A stretch of 6,050 nt of DNA from Gemmatimonadota bacterium (GCA_012959595.1 DUCW01000134.1:11143-17192), one strand, 5' to 3'; positions 1 through 5,895 are shown, numbered from the stretch's first letter. Numbers and translations: made by a program. Notes: generated by a model from the sequence alone, not told the origin.

Positions 1-1428
1 TCAAGAACCAGAAGAAGAAAGGGAACGAGAGCGGTTTTCAAAGAGCAGCCCGATGTTGCTTCGTCTGAAGATGTCTCTTCTTAGACGAAGTACAGAAAAA
101 TTTGTGGATTCGGCCTCAGCCGTTGTGTGATCATCGGTTTGGATGGTCACCAGTCCCACGTCGAAGGAAGCGATTTTCCCAGTGATACGACCGCCACCTA
201 GAATGGGGATTGGAGTTCCATTTTTCAGGCCGATATTCCGGCTGTAAAATAGCGTGGGCACTGCACCTCGATCTCGCCCGCGTCCTCGGTTACTCCCACG
301 CATTCCACTAGATCCAAAATTGAAAATTCCAGAATTTTCTACAAAAAACTCTCTTTTTTCGGGAAAAGAGAGAGAGAAGCGAGTAAGGTTAACTTGTTGC
401 TCGTCGATTTCTACTTGGGCGAAATCAGTATTATAGGTAAAGTCTGCAGTGAGATTTTCAGTGATGCCGTACTTAACATCTAATCCAGCGTCGGCGTACT
501 TGTTATTAGACATTTGGGGATCAGCAGTTAGGTCGGTTCTGACCCCTGAGACAGTATAGGGTTTGATTTCGAGGTTTCTCCCGATAGGGGGGGCTTCTAT
601 TCCTTCTAGGGTCGCGTACAGAGATACTCGGTTGCTTCCAGATGGACCACTTCTTGCTACTGCCCGCGGAATCGGACTGAGAAAATTCCATTCGTTATTG
701 CGTATGACTGATCGTCGCATCTGGATGCCCCAGGTCTGTTCTGTCCCAGGTCTGTAGCGCAAAGATTTAAAAGGGATGGCTATTTCAACGGACCATCCAC
801 CGTCGAAGATAGCGGTCTCGATTTGGTGGATTGGATTCCAATCTTTATTGACATTTGTCTCGTTAGTTATTTGGAAATCGGAGACTCCTCCGAGGGAATT
901 TACATATAACGCCACGCCATTTCGACGATCATAGAAGGTATCAAAGAAGACACCAAAGTGATCATTGTTTCGCAGTTGGTCTCCGTCTCTTCGCATTTCA
1001 TTTGCTGTCCAACCATCTGGCCCTGAAGAATCCCATACTTTAGCGGAAACGTAAACATTTAGATCGTCGAATCCGATCCAGACCTGGGTGAGTTCACTCG
1101 GTTCTCCATTCTCTTCAGGTAGGGTTTGAATGAAGTCTGAAATAGGAACGACGCTCCCATAGAATGATTCTTCAATGATTCCATCAATAATGAGTGACTG
1201 CCTGACTCTAGTAGCCTTGAATACCAATTCATTTTCAATCGCTCTCTTCTTGGGTACGGATGGTCCAGACTCGATGACCTCACTTTGGGGGTCGGTTGCA
1301 CTGCTAGGAATAGTTGGGCCAAGAGTTGCCTTTTTCAGGCGTCCTGAAGAAATTTGTGCTAAAACAGGTTGGTATCCAAACAGGATAACGGCCAAGACAG
1401 ACAGGAAGGTGAAGGTTTTTTTGGTCAA
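1..1428 (-). CDS. CBM9-like/DUF5916 outer-membrane protein, C-terminally short
   Basis: The 475-residue product starts with a signal peptide (lysines at 3-4, hydrophobic stretch about 6-19, likely cleavage after VLA at 24). Residues about 72-270 match the carbohydrate-binding family 9-like domain: SLIIDGIIEESF at 78-89, a D-HFGVFFDTF segment at 156-165 and GWSVEIAIPFKSLRYRP at 211-227. From about 285 it matches DUF5916, with DAGLDVKYGITENLTADFTY at 313-332 and FPEKREFFVENSGIF at 355-369. These proteins are thought to be outer-membrane barrels with a periplasmic or surface sugar-binding-like domain; substrate is unknown. Family members, as I recall them, run to about 700-900 residues, so this one stops early in the barrel, at a TGA occupying bases 1-3. 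No C-terminal aromatic barrel signal is present. The start is TTG, with an in-frame TAG five codons upstream and no in-frame ATG until residue 145; the TTG is chosen because it gives an intact signal peptide. Family call is firm; intactness is doubtful. Confidence 0.88.
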   Translation of the reverse strand: MTKKTFTFLSVLAVILFGYQPVLAQISSGRLKKATLGPTIPSSATDPQSEVIESGPSVPKKRAIENELVFKATRVRQSLIIDGIIEESFYGSVVPISDFIQTLPEENGEPSELTQVWIGFDDLNVYVSAKVWDSSGPDGWTANEMRRDGDQLRNNDHFGVFFDTFYDRRNGVALYVNSLGGVSDFQITNETNVNKDWNPIHQIETAIFDGGWSVEIAIPFKSLRYRPGTEQTWGIQMRRSVIRNNEWNFLSPIPRAVARSGPSGSNRVSLYATLEGIEAPPIGRNLEIKPYTVSGVRTDLTADPQMSNNKYADAGLDVKYGITENLTADFTYNTDFAQVEIDEQQVNLTRFSLSFPEKREFFVENSGIFNFGSSGMRGSNRGRGRDRGAVPTLFYSRNIGLKNGTPIPILGGGRITGKIASFDVGLVTIQTDDHTTAEAESTNFSVLRLRRDIFRRSNIGLLFENRSRSLSSSGS

Positions 1429-1634
1429 GTTCGGCTTAGCCTATTGGTCAGAAGTTTTCAGGGTCGTTTTTCTATGGTGAGCATAAGCACTACTTATCAC
1501 AGGCAAGGCCTACTGGCTTAAAGTTAAAATGAGAGGTCAAGACGAAACAAGGGCGAGGTTGATATCTCTTTCCTGGTAGAGTTAACCTGTTTGGCAATCT
1601 GTCCTGCCTTAGATAAGCATTAGTAGACAACAAT

Positions 1635-1640
1635 GGAGGA
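1635..1640 (+). promoter_or_regulatory. Strong ribosome binding site (GGAGGA) for the 57-residue ORF
   Basis: GGAGGA lies five bases before the ATG at 1646 (six bases if the core is counted as GGAGG). It is the best Shine-Dalgarno match in the window and the main reason to accept the short ORF that follows as a real gene. Confidence 0.7.
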
Positions 1641-1645
1641 GTAGA

Positions 1646-1819
1646 ATGGAATTTCTAGCACTAGACCTGACAAGAAATGCCTTACTCTTAGCTCTCCTAG
1701 TGGTGCAATGTTTGATTCTGAAAGAGATGCTTGAGCGAAAAGAAAGGGGTGAACCAGATATGTCTCACGGTCATAAACATTGTACAAGACAGGACACTAG
1801 TTACCCCAGAGAGGCATGA
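1646..1819 (+). CDS. Small single-pass membrane protein, function unknown (57 aa)
   Basis: This short ORF begins MEFLALDLTRNALLLALLVV. A hydrophobic segment at about residues 11-26 (with Cys22 inside it) can span the membrane once. The remaining tail is polar: basic and acidic residues KEMLERKERGE at 27-37, then a histidine-rich patch SHGHKHC at 40-46 that could bind a metal. I do not recognise the family. Support comes from the strong GGAGGA site upstream, a sensible membrane-protein composition, and the TGATG junction with the next small ORF, which suggests translational coupling. It is the first gene of the plus-strand set that ends at 2881. By charge the tail is probably cytoplasmic or orientation is uncertain. 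It could be a subunit of a larger membrane complex, but nothing here shows which one. Confidence 0.6.
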   Translation: MEFLALDLTRNALLLALLVVQCLILKEMLERKERGEPDMSHGHKHCTRQDTSYPREA

Positions 1820-1920
1820 TGAATAAAGAAGGTGCGTCCTTCAAGGTTTTTGTAGTAGGAGTAGTCCTGGTAATAATATACGCTGCTGTGATGCTCAGGA
1901 TCATTTGGTCGACATGGTAA
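1819..1920 (+). CDS. Very small single-pass membrane protein (33 aa), coupled to the preceding ORF
   Basis: The product is 33 residues: MNKEGASFK, then a long hydrophobic stretch VFVVGVVLVIIYAAVMLRII at 10-29, ending WSTW. It looks like a single transmembrane helix with a short charged N-terminus. The ATG at 1819 shares its A with the TGA stop of the 57-residue ORF (TGATG). GAGAGG at 1809-1814 sits four bases before it; an adjacent ATG at 1816 is only one base from that site and is less likely. Its stop ends at 1920, directly before the longest possible cupin start. I do not know a family for it. A chance ORF is possible at this size, but the coupling, ribosome binding site and coherent helix together make a real gene more likely than not. 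Confidence 0.55.
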   Translation: MNKEGASFKVFVVGVVLVIIYAAVMLRIIWSTW

Positions 1921-1950
1921 ATGTTTTCTAGGGACAATAGGGAAAGAAAA

Positions 1951-2313
1951 ATGGAAAGGTCTATCAATTTTCAATCTAAGTTTGACTTATTCGAAGATCA
2001 TTGGTCACCTAAGGTCATTGCTGAGATGAATGACTACCAATTCAAGGTTGTTAAAATAAAAGGAGAGTTTGTTTGGCACTCACACGAGGATACGGATGAG
2101 GTGTTCGTAGTCATTGAGGGAGTCATGCAGATTGAATTCGAGGATAGGACAGCGACGTTGCAAAGTGGTGAGATGATGGTTGTAAGAAGAGGTGAGATGC
2201 ATCGCCCATTCTCAGAGGAAGAGTGTAAAGTGGTACTCATCGAACCGAGAGGTGTTGTGAATACTGGAGATGAGAGAAGTGACCTGACTGCCCCTATGGA
2301 TGACTGGTTGTAG
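1951..2313 (+). CDS. Single-domain cupin (Cupin_2-type), 120 aa
   Basis: The product is a small cytoplasmic cupin barrel. Motif 1 reads GEFVWHSHEDTDEVFVVIEG at 38-57, giving metal ligands His43, His45 and Glu50. Motif 2 reads GEMMVVRRGEMH at 73-84, giving His84; the usual Pro is replaced by Arg79. The full three-His/one-Glu set is therefore present, so a bound divalent metal is likely. Small stand-alone cupins of this type, often labelled mannose-6-phosphate isomerase-like, have no agreed reaction. The C-terminal EPRGVVNTGD at 98-107 is also typical. I choose the ATG at 1951 because AGGGA at 1939-1943 precedes it by seven bases and because HWSP near residue 17 then sits where family members have it. 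An ATG at 1921, right after the 33-residue ORF, would add ten charged residues. The gene lies third in the plus-strand set. Confidence 0.88.
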   Translation: MERSINFQSKFDLFEDHWSPKVIAEMNDYQFKVVKIKGEFVWHSHEDTDEVFVVIEGVMQIEFEDRTATLQSGEMMVVRRGEMHRPFSEEECKVVLIEPRGVVNTGDERSDLTAPMDDWL

Positions 2314-2881
2314 ATTTATGGTCGGTTTTAGATCAGTCTTTTGGATTTTGCTATTCTCGCTATTGAATCCTCTAAAAAGTGCTGGTCAATCTCTCGAATG
2401 GGCAGTGCAACCCAGTGTAATCTGGGATGAACCCAATCTGCCTTACCAACAAATCGGCCCTGGCATTTCTTTCTCCTCGATCGTGTCACCCGAAGGGCGA
2501 TTCGCCTATGGTGTATTCGCCAACTTGGCTAGAACAGATTTTCAAGTGGATTCAGATTCACTACATCGAAATTTTGCTTCTGTGAGCCTAGATCTTAGGA
2601 TGATGACAGATGGAGACAAGGCAAGATTGGCACTGTCCTTGGGTCTTGGCGTCTCTGTAAGCGATGATGTCAATGAAACAGATATCAATTTCACTAGTAG
2701 TGCTAATGGAGCAGAGATGTTTGTAATTGGCTTAGAAGGACAATTTCCAGTGACTTCTTCTTGGGGAATATCTACTTTCGCTAGAAGCCAGATGAATGGC
2801 TGGTTTTGGGGCCTGTTAGATCCAGGTGAATATGGAATCGAACCCTCTTTTCTGTTCGGAGCAGGGGTTTATTTCCGGTAA
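2300..2881 (+). CDS. Secreted, probable outer-membrane beta-barrel protein, function unknown
   Basis: The 193-residue product has an N-terminal hydrophobic signal (FWILLFSLL at 14-22, likely cleavage near SAG at 27-29). The mature part alternates hydrophobic and polar residues in strand-like runs (ISFSSIV 56-62, FAYGVFANLA 68-77, FASVSLDLRM 92-101, ALSLGLGVSV 111-120, MFVIGLEGQF 140-149) separated by polar turns, and ends FLFGAGVYFR. The penultimate Phe and strand pattern resemble small outer-membrane barrels. No named family is recognised. The ATG at 2300 overlaps the cupin gene by 14 bases; an in-frame ATG at 2318 would start four bases after the cupin stop and give a cleaner signal peptide beginning MVGFR. 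Neither has a good ribosome binding site, so translation may be coupled to the cupin. Confidence 0.7.
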   Translation: MTGCRFMVGFRSVFWILLFSLLNPLKSAGQSLEWAVQPSVIWDEPNLPYQQIGPGISFSSIVSPEGRFAYGVFANLARTDFQVDSDSLHRNFASVSLDLRMMTDGDKARLALSLGLGVSVSDDVNETDINFTSSANGAEMFVIGLEGQFPVTSSWGISTFARSQMNGWFWGLLDPGEYGIEPSFLFGAGVYFR

Positions 2882-2940
2882 ATCTAACTATTGATTTAGA
2901 TGGTATTTGTAAGGATCGGGTAGTTGGTTGGAAGCTTAAT

Positions 2941-3264
2941 CTATTTTAGATCATTTTCTTCGTTTTTCAATATGAGATCATGATCTAGATCTATTTCCAT
3001 CCCTTCGATCCATAGAGTGGCACGGTTATAGAGCAGTGCTGAGATGCCTCCAGTTGCAAATCCTACCATAGCAAAGAGGGCAGGCATACCGAGGAGGGCT
3101 GCAAAAGCAAGAATCGTTCCCAGGTTCAGGGGAATTCCCGCGACTAGTTCCCAAATAAGTCCCCCCACCGAGTAGATCATCCCAGCTATGAGTCCTAAAA
3201 TAGCCATGAGAGTGGCTTGAAGTTTTGCACAGAAAAAAATACGAATCTTTTTTAATTTTGCCAT
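2941..3264 (-). CDS. Small DUF3566-like inner-membrane protein (107 aa)
   Basis: The product has a basic N-terminus (MAKLKKIRIFFCAKLQ), two glycine-rich hydrophobic segments at about 17-41 and 48-79, and the closing motif ALLYNRATLWIEGMEIDLD at 76-94. This order, a K-rich start, two helices, then LYN followed by an EGMEIDL-type ending, matches my memory of DUF3566-type small membrane proteins, whose role is not established. The tail NEENDLK is polar and probably cytoplasmic. The ATG at 3264 has only a weak upstream site (AAGG about eleven bases away). The gene is convergent with the barrel-like gene, 59 bases apart, and its upstream side faces the spacer at 3265-3578. The family assignment is by pattern recall; being a two-helix membrane protein is clear from the sequence. 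Confidence 0.75.
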   Translation of the reverse strand: MAKLKKIRIFFCAKLQATLMAILGLIAGMIYSVGGLIWELVAGIPLNLGTILAFAALLGMPALFAMVGFATGGISALLYNRATLWIEGMEIDLDHDLILKNEENDLK

Positions 3265-3352
3265 TGCTGCTTAACCTTATTGAATAACTAACTTTAAGAT
3301 AGTTCAGGTTAGTAACAGATTGTAATCTAAATGTAGGAGCGTCATTCCAATC

Positions 3353-3487
3353 ATGAAACGATTCGTTCAGAATGTAGCTTTTCCTAACAAAGTACACTTA
3401 GTTGAAAAAGCTTGTATTTTCTCAATTCTTATCTCGCTAGTTGGCGGTAGTGAGGAGCCTTCATTGGCAATCCCCGAAGAACAATAG
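3353..3487 (+). CDS. Candidate 44-residue small protein (uncertain)
   Basis: An ATG-to-TAG ORF encodes MKRFVQNVAF, a basic amphipathic stretch, then a hydrophobic run ACIFSILISLVGG at 20-32 and an acidic tail SEEPSLAIPEEQ. The layout (positive, hydrophobic, then negative) would suit a small membrane or secreted peptide. AGGAG at 3335-3339 is present, but 13 bases from the ATG is longer than ideal. It lies in the spacer ahead of the secreted-protein gene and could also be a chance ORF or a leader. No family is recognised. Confidence 0.27.
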   Translation: MKRFVQNVAFPNKVHLVEKACIFSILISLVGGSEEPSLAIPEEQ

Positions 3488-3519
3488 AAACAGGGCTAGA
3501 TCTCTAGGATCCGGTGCTG

Positions 3520-3550
3520 TTGGTATCTTTATTATCGATGAATGTATAAA
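3520..3550 (+). promoter_or_regulatory. Possible sigma70-like promoter for the secreted-protein gene
   Basis: TTGGTA at 3520-3525 and TATAAA at 3545-3550 resemble -35 and -10 boxes. The spacing is 19 bases, two longer than ideal. A transcript start near 3557 would leave a leader of about 20 bases that includes the ribosome binding site. Position is good and match is moderate, so this is a suggestion only. Confidence 0.33.
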
Positions 3551-3568
3551 TTGATCCAACTTTACCTT

Positions 3569-3572
3569 GGAG
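3569..3572 (+). promoter_or_regulatory. Ribosome binding site (GGAG) that fixes the start at 3579
   Basis: GGAG lies six bases before the ATG at 3579. An upstream in-frame TTG at 3567 overlaps this same site, so it cannot sensibly be the start; the ATG is preferred. Confidence 0.65.
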
Positions 3573-3578
3573 AACGAT

Positions 3579-4136
3579 ATGAAGAAGACACTATTATTAT
3601 CTGCAGTCCTAGTGGCAATGATGTTTTGGCCTTCGGTAGAAATTTCCGCTCAAGATGCGACTATTGCTAAGGCTTTGGCACCCCTTCCAGCCAGAAGCCA
3701 AGAAGGGGCGACAGTCATTTCTTGGAACGACGATTATACTTACGAAGTACTGAAGGAAGGGAGTGGTCAGTTGGTTTGTTATGATAGAGCTAGTGAGGAT
3801 CGACGTGCAGCCTTTGATGTACAGTGCAGCAGCCTTGGAAACTTGGACAGGGTAGCACAGAATCGTCGGTTTCGGGTAGAGAGCTCGAGCAGGGAAGAAG
3901 AGAATGAAATGATTGCTTCAGCCGAAGCAGCCGGTACCCGAGTGGAGGCAGTTTTCGGTTCACTGTGGATTGCAATGCGAGGTGAGGATCAGGCTAGTGC
4001 TGGTATACATACGACTATAGCGATGCCTCACGCCACAGGAGCCTCCACAGGTTTTCCTGAGAATGGTAGAGAGGGCGGGTCTTTTATAATGGCGGCTGGG
4101 ACAAGTGCTGCACACCTTATGATACCTGGAAGATAG
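3579..4136 (+). CDS. Secreted conserved protein of unknown function (185 aa)
   Basis: The product has a clear signal peptide (MKK, hydrophobic LLLSAVLVAMMFW at 5-17, likely cleavage after ISA at 22-24). The mature domain contains IAKALAPLPARSQEGATVI at 29-47, YTYEVLKEGSGQLVCYDR at 53-70, CSSLGNLDRVAQNRRF at 83-98, a charged helix-like stretch REEENEMIASAEAAGTRVE at 105-123, FGSLWIAMRG at 126-135, and a glycine-rich end with MAAGTSAAHLMIPG at 171-184. I recall similar secreted hypothetical proteins from Acidobacteriota and Gemmatimonadota with the same QLVCYDR and ending motifs, but no established function. Two mature cysteines (67 and 83) could form a disulfide. The start is ATG with GGAG six bases upstream. 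The gene appears single: its upstream neighbour is divergent and a strong hairpin follows it. Confidence 0.82.
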   Translation: MKKTLLLSAVLVAMMFWPSVEISAQDATIAKALAPLPARSQEGATVISWNDDYTYEVLKEGSGQLVCYDRASEDRRAAFDVQCSSLGNLDRVAQNRRFRVESSSREEENEMIASAEAAGTRVEAVFGSLWIAMRGEDQASAGIHTTIAMPHATGASTGFPENGREGGSFIMAAGTSAAHLMIPGR

Positions 4137-4174
4137 GAAAATACTGAGAAATTGGGTGAGAGTTGAGGAGAAGA

Positions 4175-4216
4175 AACAACCGTACTAATCAGTAGCACCC
4201 GATTAGTACGGTTGTT
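4175..4216. terminator. Perfect 16-bp inverted repeat, probable bidirectional terminator
   Basis: The left arm at 4175-4190 (AACAACCGTACTAATC) is exactly complementary to the right arm at 4201-4216, with a 10-base loop. It lies in the 95 bases between two convergent gene ends (stops at 4136 and 4234), the usual place for a shared terminator. Both arms end in a GTTGTT-type run in the transcript, and the minus-strand transcript continues TCTTCTCC, but neither direction has a pure U tract. An outer GGAGAA/TTCTCC pair (4168-4173, near 4215-4220) could extend or rearrange the stem. Confidence 0.65.
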
Positions 4217-4231
4217 CTCCACAGCATAATT

Positions 4232-5698
4232 TCAGGATGGACTAGTGGAAGTATCTCCGAGGTCTACTTTGATATCTCTCCATTTTTCTCTCTTGAATAC
4301 TATCACACTGAGCACTGCTCTAGAGAGATGTCCAAGTACTATTGCTAGCCAAATGTCTGGGGGATCTAGCGTCCCAAGTGTTTGGATTGTAAAACACAGT
4401 CCTAGTGGAATGATTACTTGAGAAACAATTGATATATATAGAGGGCTTTTAGTGTCGCCAGTTCCCTGTAGGCCACCTGTAAAAGCCAGTGCTACAGTAA
4501 CGAATAGACCAGATACAGCGAGGTACCGTAGTAACTCTATACTCAGTTCCAAGAGGACGGGCTCGACTATACCAAACCCTCTCAACAGTAACGTGGGGAT
4601 GAATATGAACAGGGAGCCGATTATTATTGCTAATAGCAGCCCGAAGCTGGCGGCCACATTGACAGCCCGAGTAGCACGTTCCGTATTTCCAGCCCCCAGG
4701 TTCTGACCCGATACTGCAACGGTCGCACCCATGATCCCTACAGACGTCCAAGTAATGAAGGAAAAAAGTTGACTGTAACTGACTACATATGCTGCCTGGG
4801 CCTGTGCACTCATAGCAAGAGATCCTACGAATCCGAGAAGAAAAACTCCTCCGAGGTTCATTGCCACGCCCTGCAGACCCGTCGGAAGACCAAACCTAAA
4901 GAGCTGTTTGATAATGGTATAGTCCGGTCGCCAATTCATCCGGCGGTGAAATTGGACAACCCAGCTACCATCGAAAAGTTTGGTGAAGGCGTAGAGGCTG
5001 ACGGTGGCACCAGCGACTACAGTTCCTATGGCTGCCCCAGTAGTCCCGAAAGCAGGTATGGGGCCCAGGCCCCGTATTAGGATGACACTCAGAGTGATAT
5101 TCAGGAGAGTAAGTGTGATCCCTAGCCTCAGAGGTGTGCGGGCATCTCCAGCGGAACGAAGAGCGCCACCCAGCATGAAGAACATGAGCATACCGAAAGA
5201 GAAAACGAACATTGTACGTAGGTAAGGCAATGCCTCTGCCTGCACTTCAGGTGTCGTGTTGACTAAGTGCAATAGAGTCGGAGATGCCAGATAACCAATA
5301 GGGGCCATGATGAACAAAACGATCATTAAACAGGTCAGAAAGGCCTGATATACGGTGCGATTTACTTTGTCACGATCATTGGCACCTGCGAATCGTGCGA
5401 CCAGTACACCCATACCAGTAAAGAGGGAGCTAATAAAAACGATGACCACCAGAAAGATCTGCCAAGAGACTCCGATAGCGGCATTTCCCACGTAGCCAAC
5501 ATAATGGCCCACCATTATATGATCGACTACACCCTGGAATCCGCCAATCATATTTTGTAACATGGTTGGCCAAGCCAGTTTCCAGACTGCACTGCGAATC
5601 GGACCTTCTACAATAGACCGGTCAAAGTCTCCTATGCGTTTACTCACTGAATACTCGGAGCTTTGTTGGCTGGTTTTGGTGGTTAACGATTCGATCAA
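4232..5698 (-). CDS. MATE-family multidrug/cation antiporter (NorM/DinF type)
   Basis: The 488-residue product is a polytopic inner-membrane protein with about twelve hydrophobic segments between residues 38 and 468. It shows the two-fold internal repeat of MATE exporters: FEG-like entry LAWPTMLQNMIGGFQGVVDH at 41-60, VARFAGANDRD at 100-110 echoed by SGQNLGAGNTER at 330-341, and GALRSAGDARTPL at 178-190 echoed by GGLQGTGDTKSPL at 408-420. Family members export drugs or other organic cations using a Na+ or H+ gradient; the substrate cannot be told from sequence. Length is usual for the family. The longest frame starts with TTG at 5698, immediately after an in-frame TGA. A GTG at 5647 (Val18) is an alternative that removes a poorly conserved-looking leader and begins SKRIGDFD. 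The gene is convergent with the secreted-protein gene and divergent from the lipoprotein gene. Confidence 0.93.
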   Translation of the reverse strand: MIESLTTKTSQQSSEYSVSKRIGDFDRSIVEGPIRSAVWKLAWPTMLQNMIGGFQGVVDHIMVGHYVGYVGNAAIGVSWQIFLVVIVFISSLFTGMGVLVARFAGANDRDKVNRTVYQAFLTCLMIVLFIMAPIGYLASPTLLHLVNTTPEVQAEALPYLRTMFVFSFGMLMFFMLGGALRSAGDARTPLRLGITLTLLNITLSVILIRGLGPIPAFGTTGAAIGTVVAGATVSLYAFTKLFDGSWVVQFHRRMNWRPDYTIIKQLFRFGLPTGLQGVAMNLGGVFLLGFVGSLAMSAQAQAAYVVSYSQLFSFITWTSVGIMGATVAVSGQNLGAGNTERATRAVNVAASFGLLLAIIIGSLFIFIPTLLLRGFGIVEPVLLELSIELLRYLAVSGLFVTVALAFTGGLQGTGDTKSPLYISIVSQVIIPLGLCFTIQTLGTLDPPDIWLAIVLGHLSRAVLSVIVFKREKWRDIKVDLGDTSTSPS

Positions 5699-5702
5699 TC
5701 AT
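5640..5702 (-). other. Possible 20-codon leader ORF overlapping the MATE start
   Basis: On the minus strand an ATG at 5702-5700 is preceded at eight bases by GAAGAG (5716-5711), a better initiation context than any MATE-frame start. It encodes MIDRIVNHQNQPTKLRVFSE and stops with TAA at 5642-5640. That stop falls two bases past the alternative GTG start of the MATE gene at 5647-5645 (GTGAGTAA). This could be a translational-coupling leader, or could mean that the true MATE start region has a frame error. No product function is claimed. Confidence 0.28.
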
Positions 5703-5895
5703 GATGTAAACTCTTCAATACTGTGTAAATTACCAGGGTCAGCAATATTTTTCTTTTAAAATCAGTGTCGGTACCCTCCACATGAGATAGCCTGAATTCC
5801 AAGATTCGTTAAAAGTAGGTGGTCTTTTCGTGGTCCGGCGATTCTTAGTACGCTATTTAAGTAAGCATGCAGATACTTGTGCACCGCAGAAAAAT

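Larger units (their letters stand above)
3265..3578. other. Divergent intergenic spacer of 314 bases
   Basis: This spacer separates the minus-strand DUF3566-like gene from the plus-strand secreted-protein gene, so it should hold promoters for both. It contains a short dyad (AGATT GT AATCT, 3317-3328), a candidate 44-residue ORF at 3353-3487 and a possible promoter at 3520-3550. I see no tRNA, riboswitch-like fold or repeat array in it. Confidence 0.6.

Noticed and set aside
1175..1480. Plus-strand open frame across the 5' end of the DUF5916 gene
   Set aside because: It is antisense to the signal peptide and CBM9-like coding region and its translation has no recognisable domain.
1483..1497. 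ATAAG-N5-CTTAT dyad in the divergent spacer as an operator
   Set aside because: Five-base AT-rich arms occur easily by chance and no regulator gene is nearby; no support beyond the symmetry.
2034..2240. Minus-strand frame opposite the cupin gene
   Set aside because: It is a mirror of the conserved cupin coding sequence with no independent signals.
2882..2901. ATCTAA/TTAGAT short hairpin between convergent genes
   Set aside because: The stem is only six AT-rich pairs with no U tract, so I do not call it a terminator.
3026..3397. 123-codon minus-strand frame overlapping the DUF3566-like gene
   Set aside because: The overlapping frame at 2941-3264 has clear membrane helices and a family-like ending; this one has neither.
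3567..3578. TTG start extending the secreted protein by four residues
   Set aside because: The TTG overlaps the GGAG ribosome binding site used by the ATG at 3579.
4175..4216. Integron attC-like recombination site
   Set aside because: The arms do not carry the RYYYAAC and GTTRRRY core boxes in the right order, and no integrase or cassette array is present.
4769..5225. Plus-strand open frames inside the MATE gene
   Set aside because: They lie antisense to a well-conserved transporter, have low-complexity or implausible protein composition and no ribosome binding site.
5811..5828. AAAAG/CTTTT inverted repeat upstream of the lipoprotein gene
   Set aside because: The arms are five bases and low complexity, too weak to call a structure.
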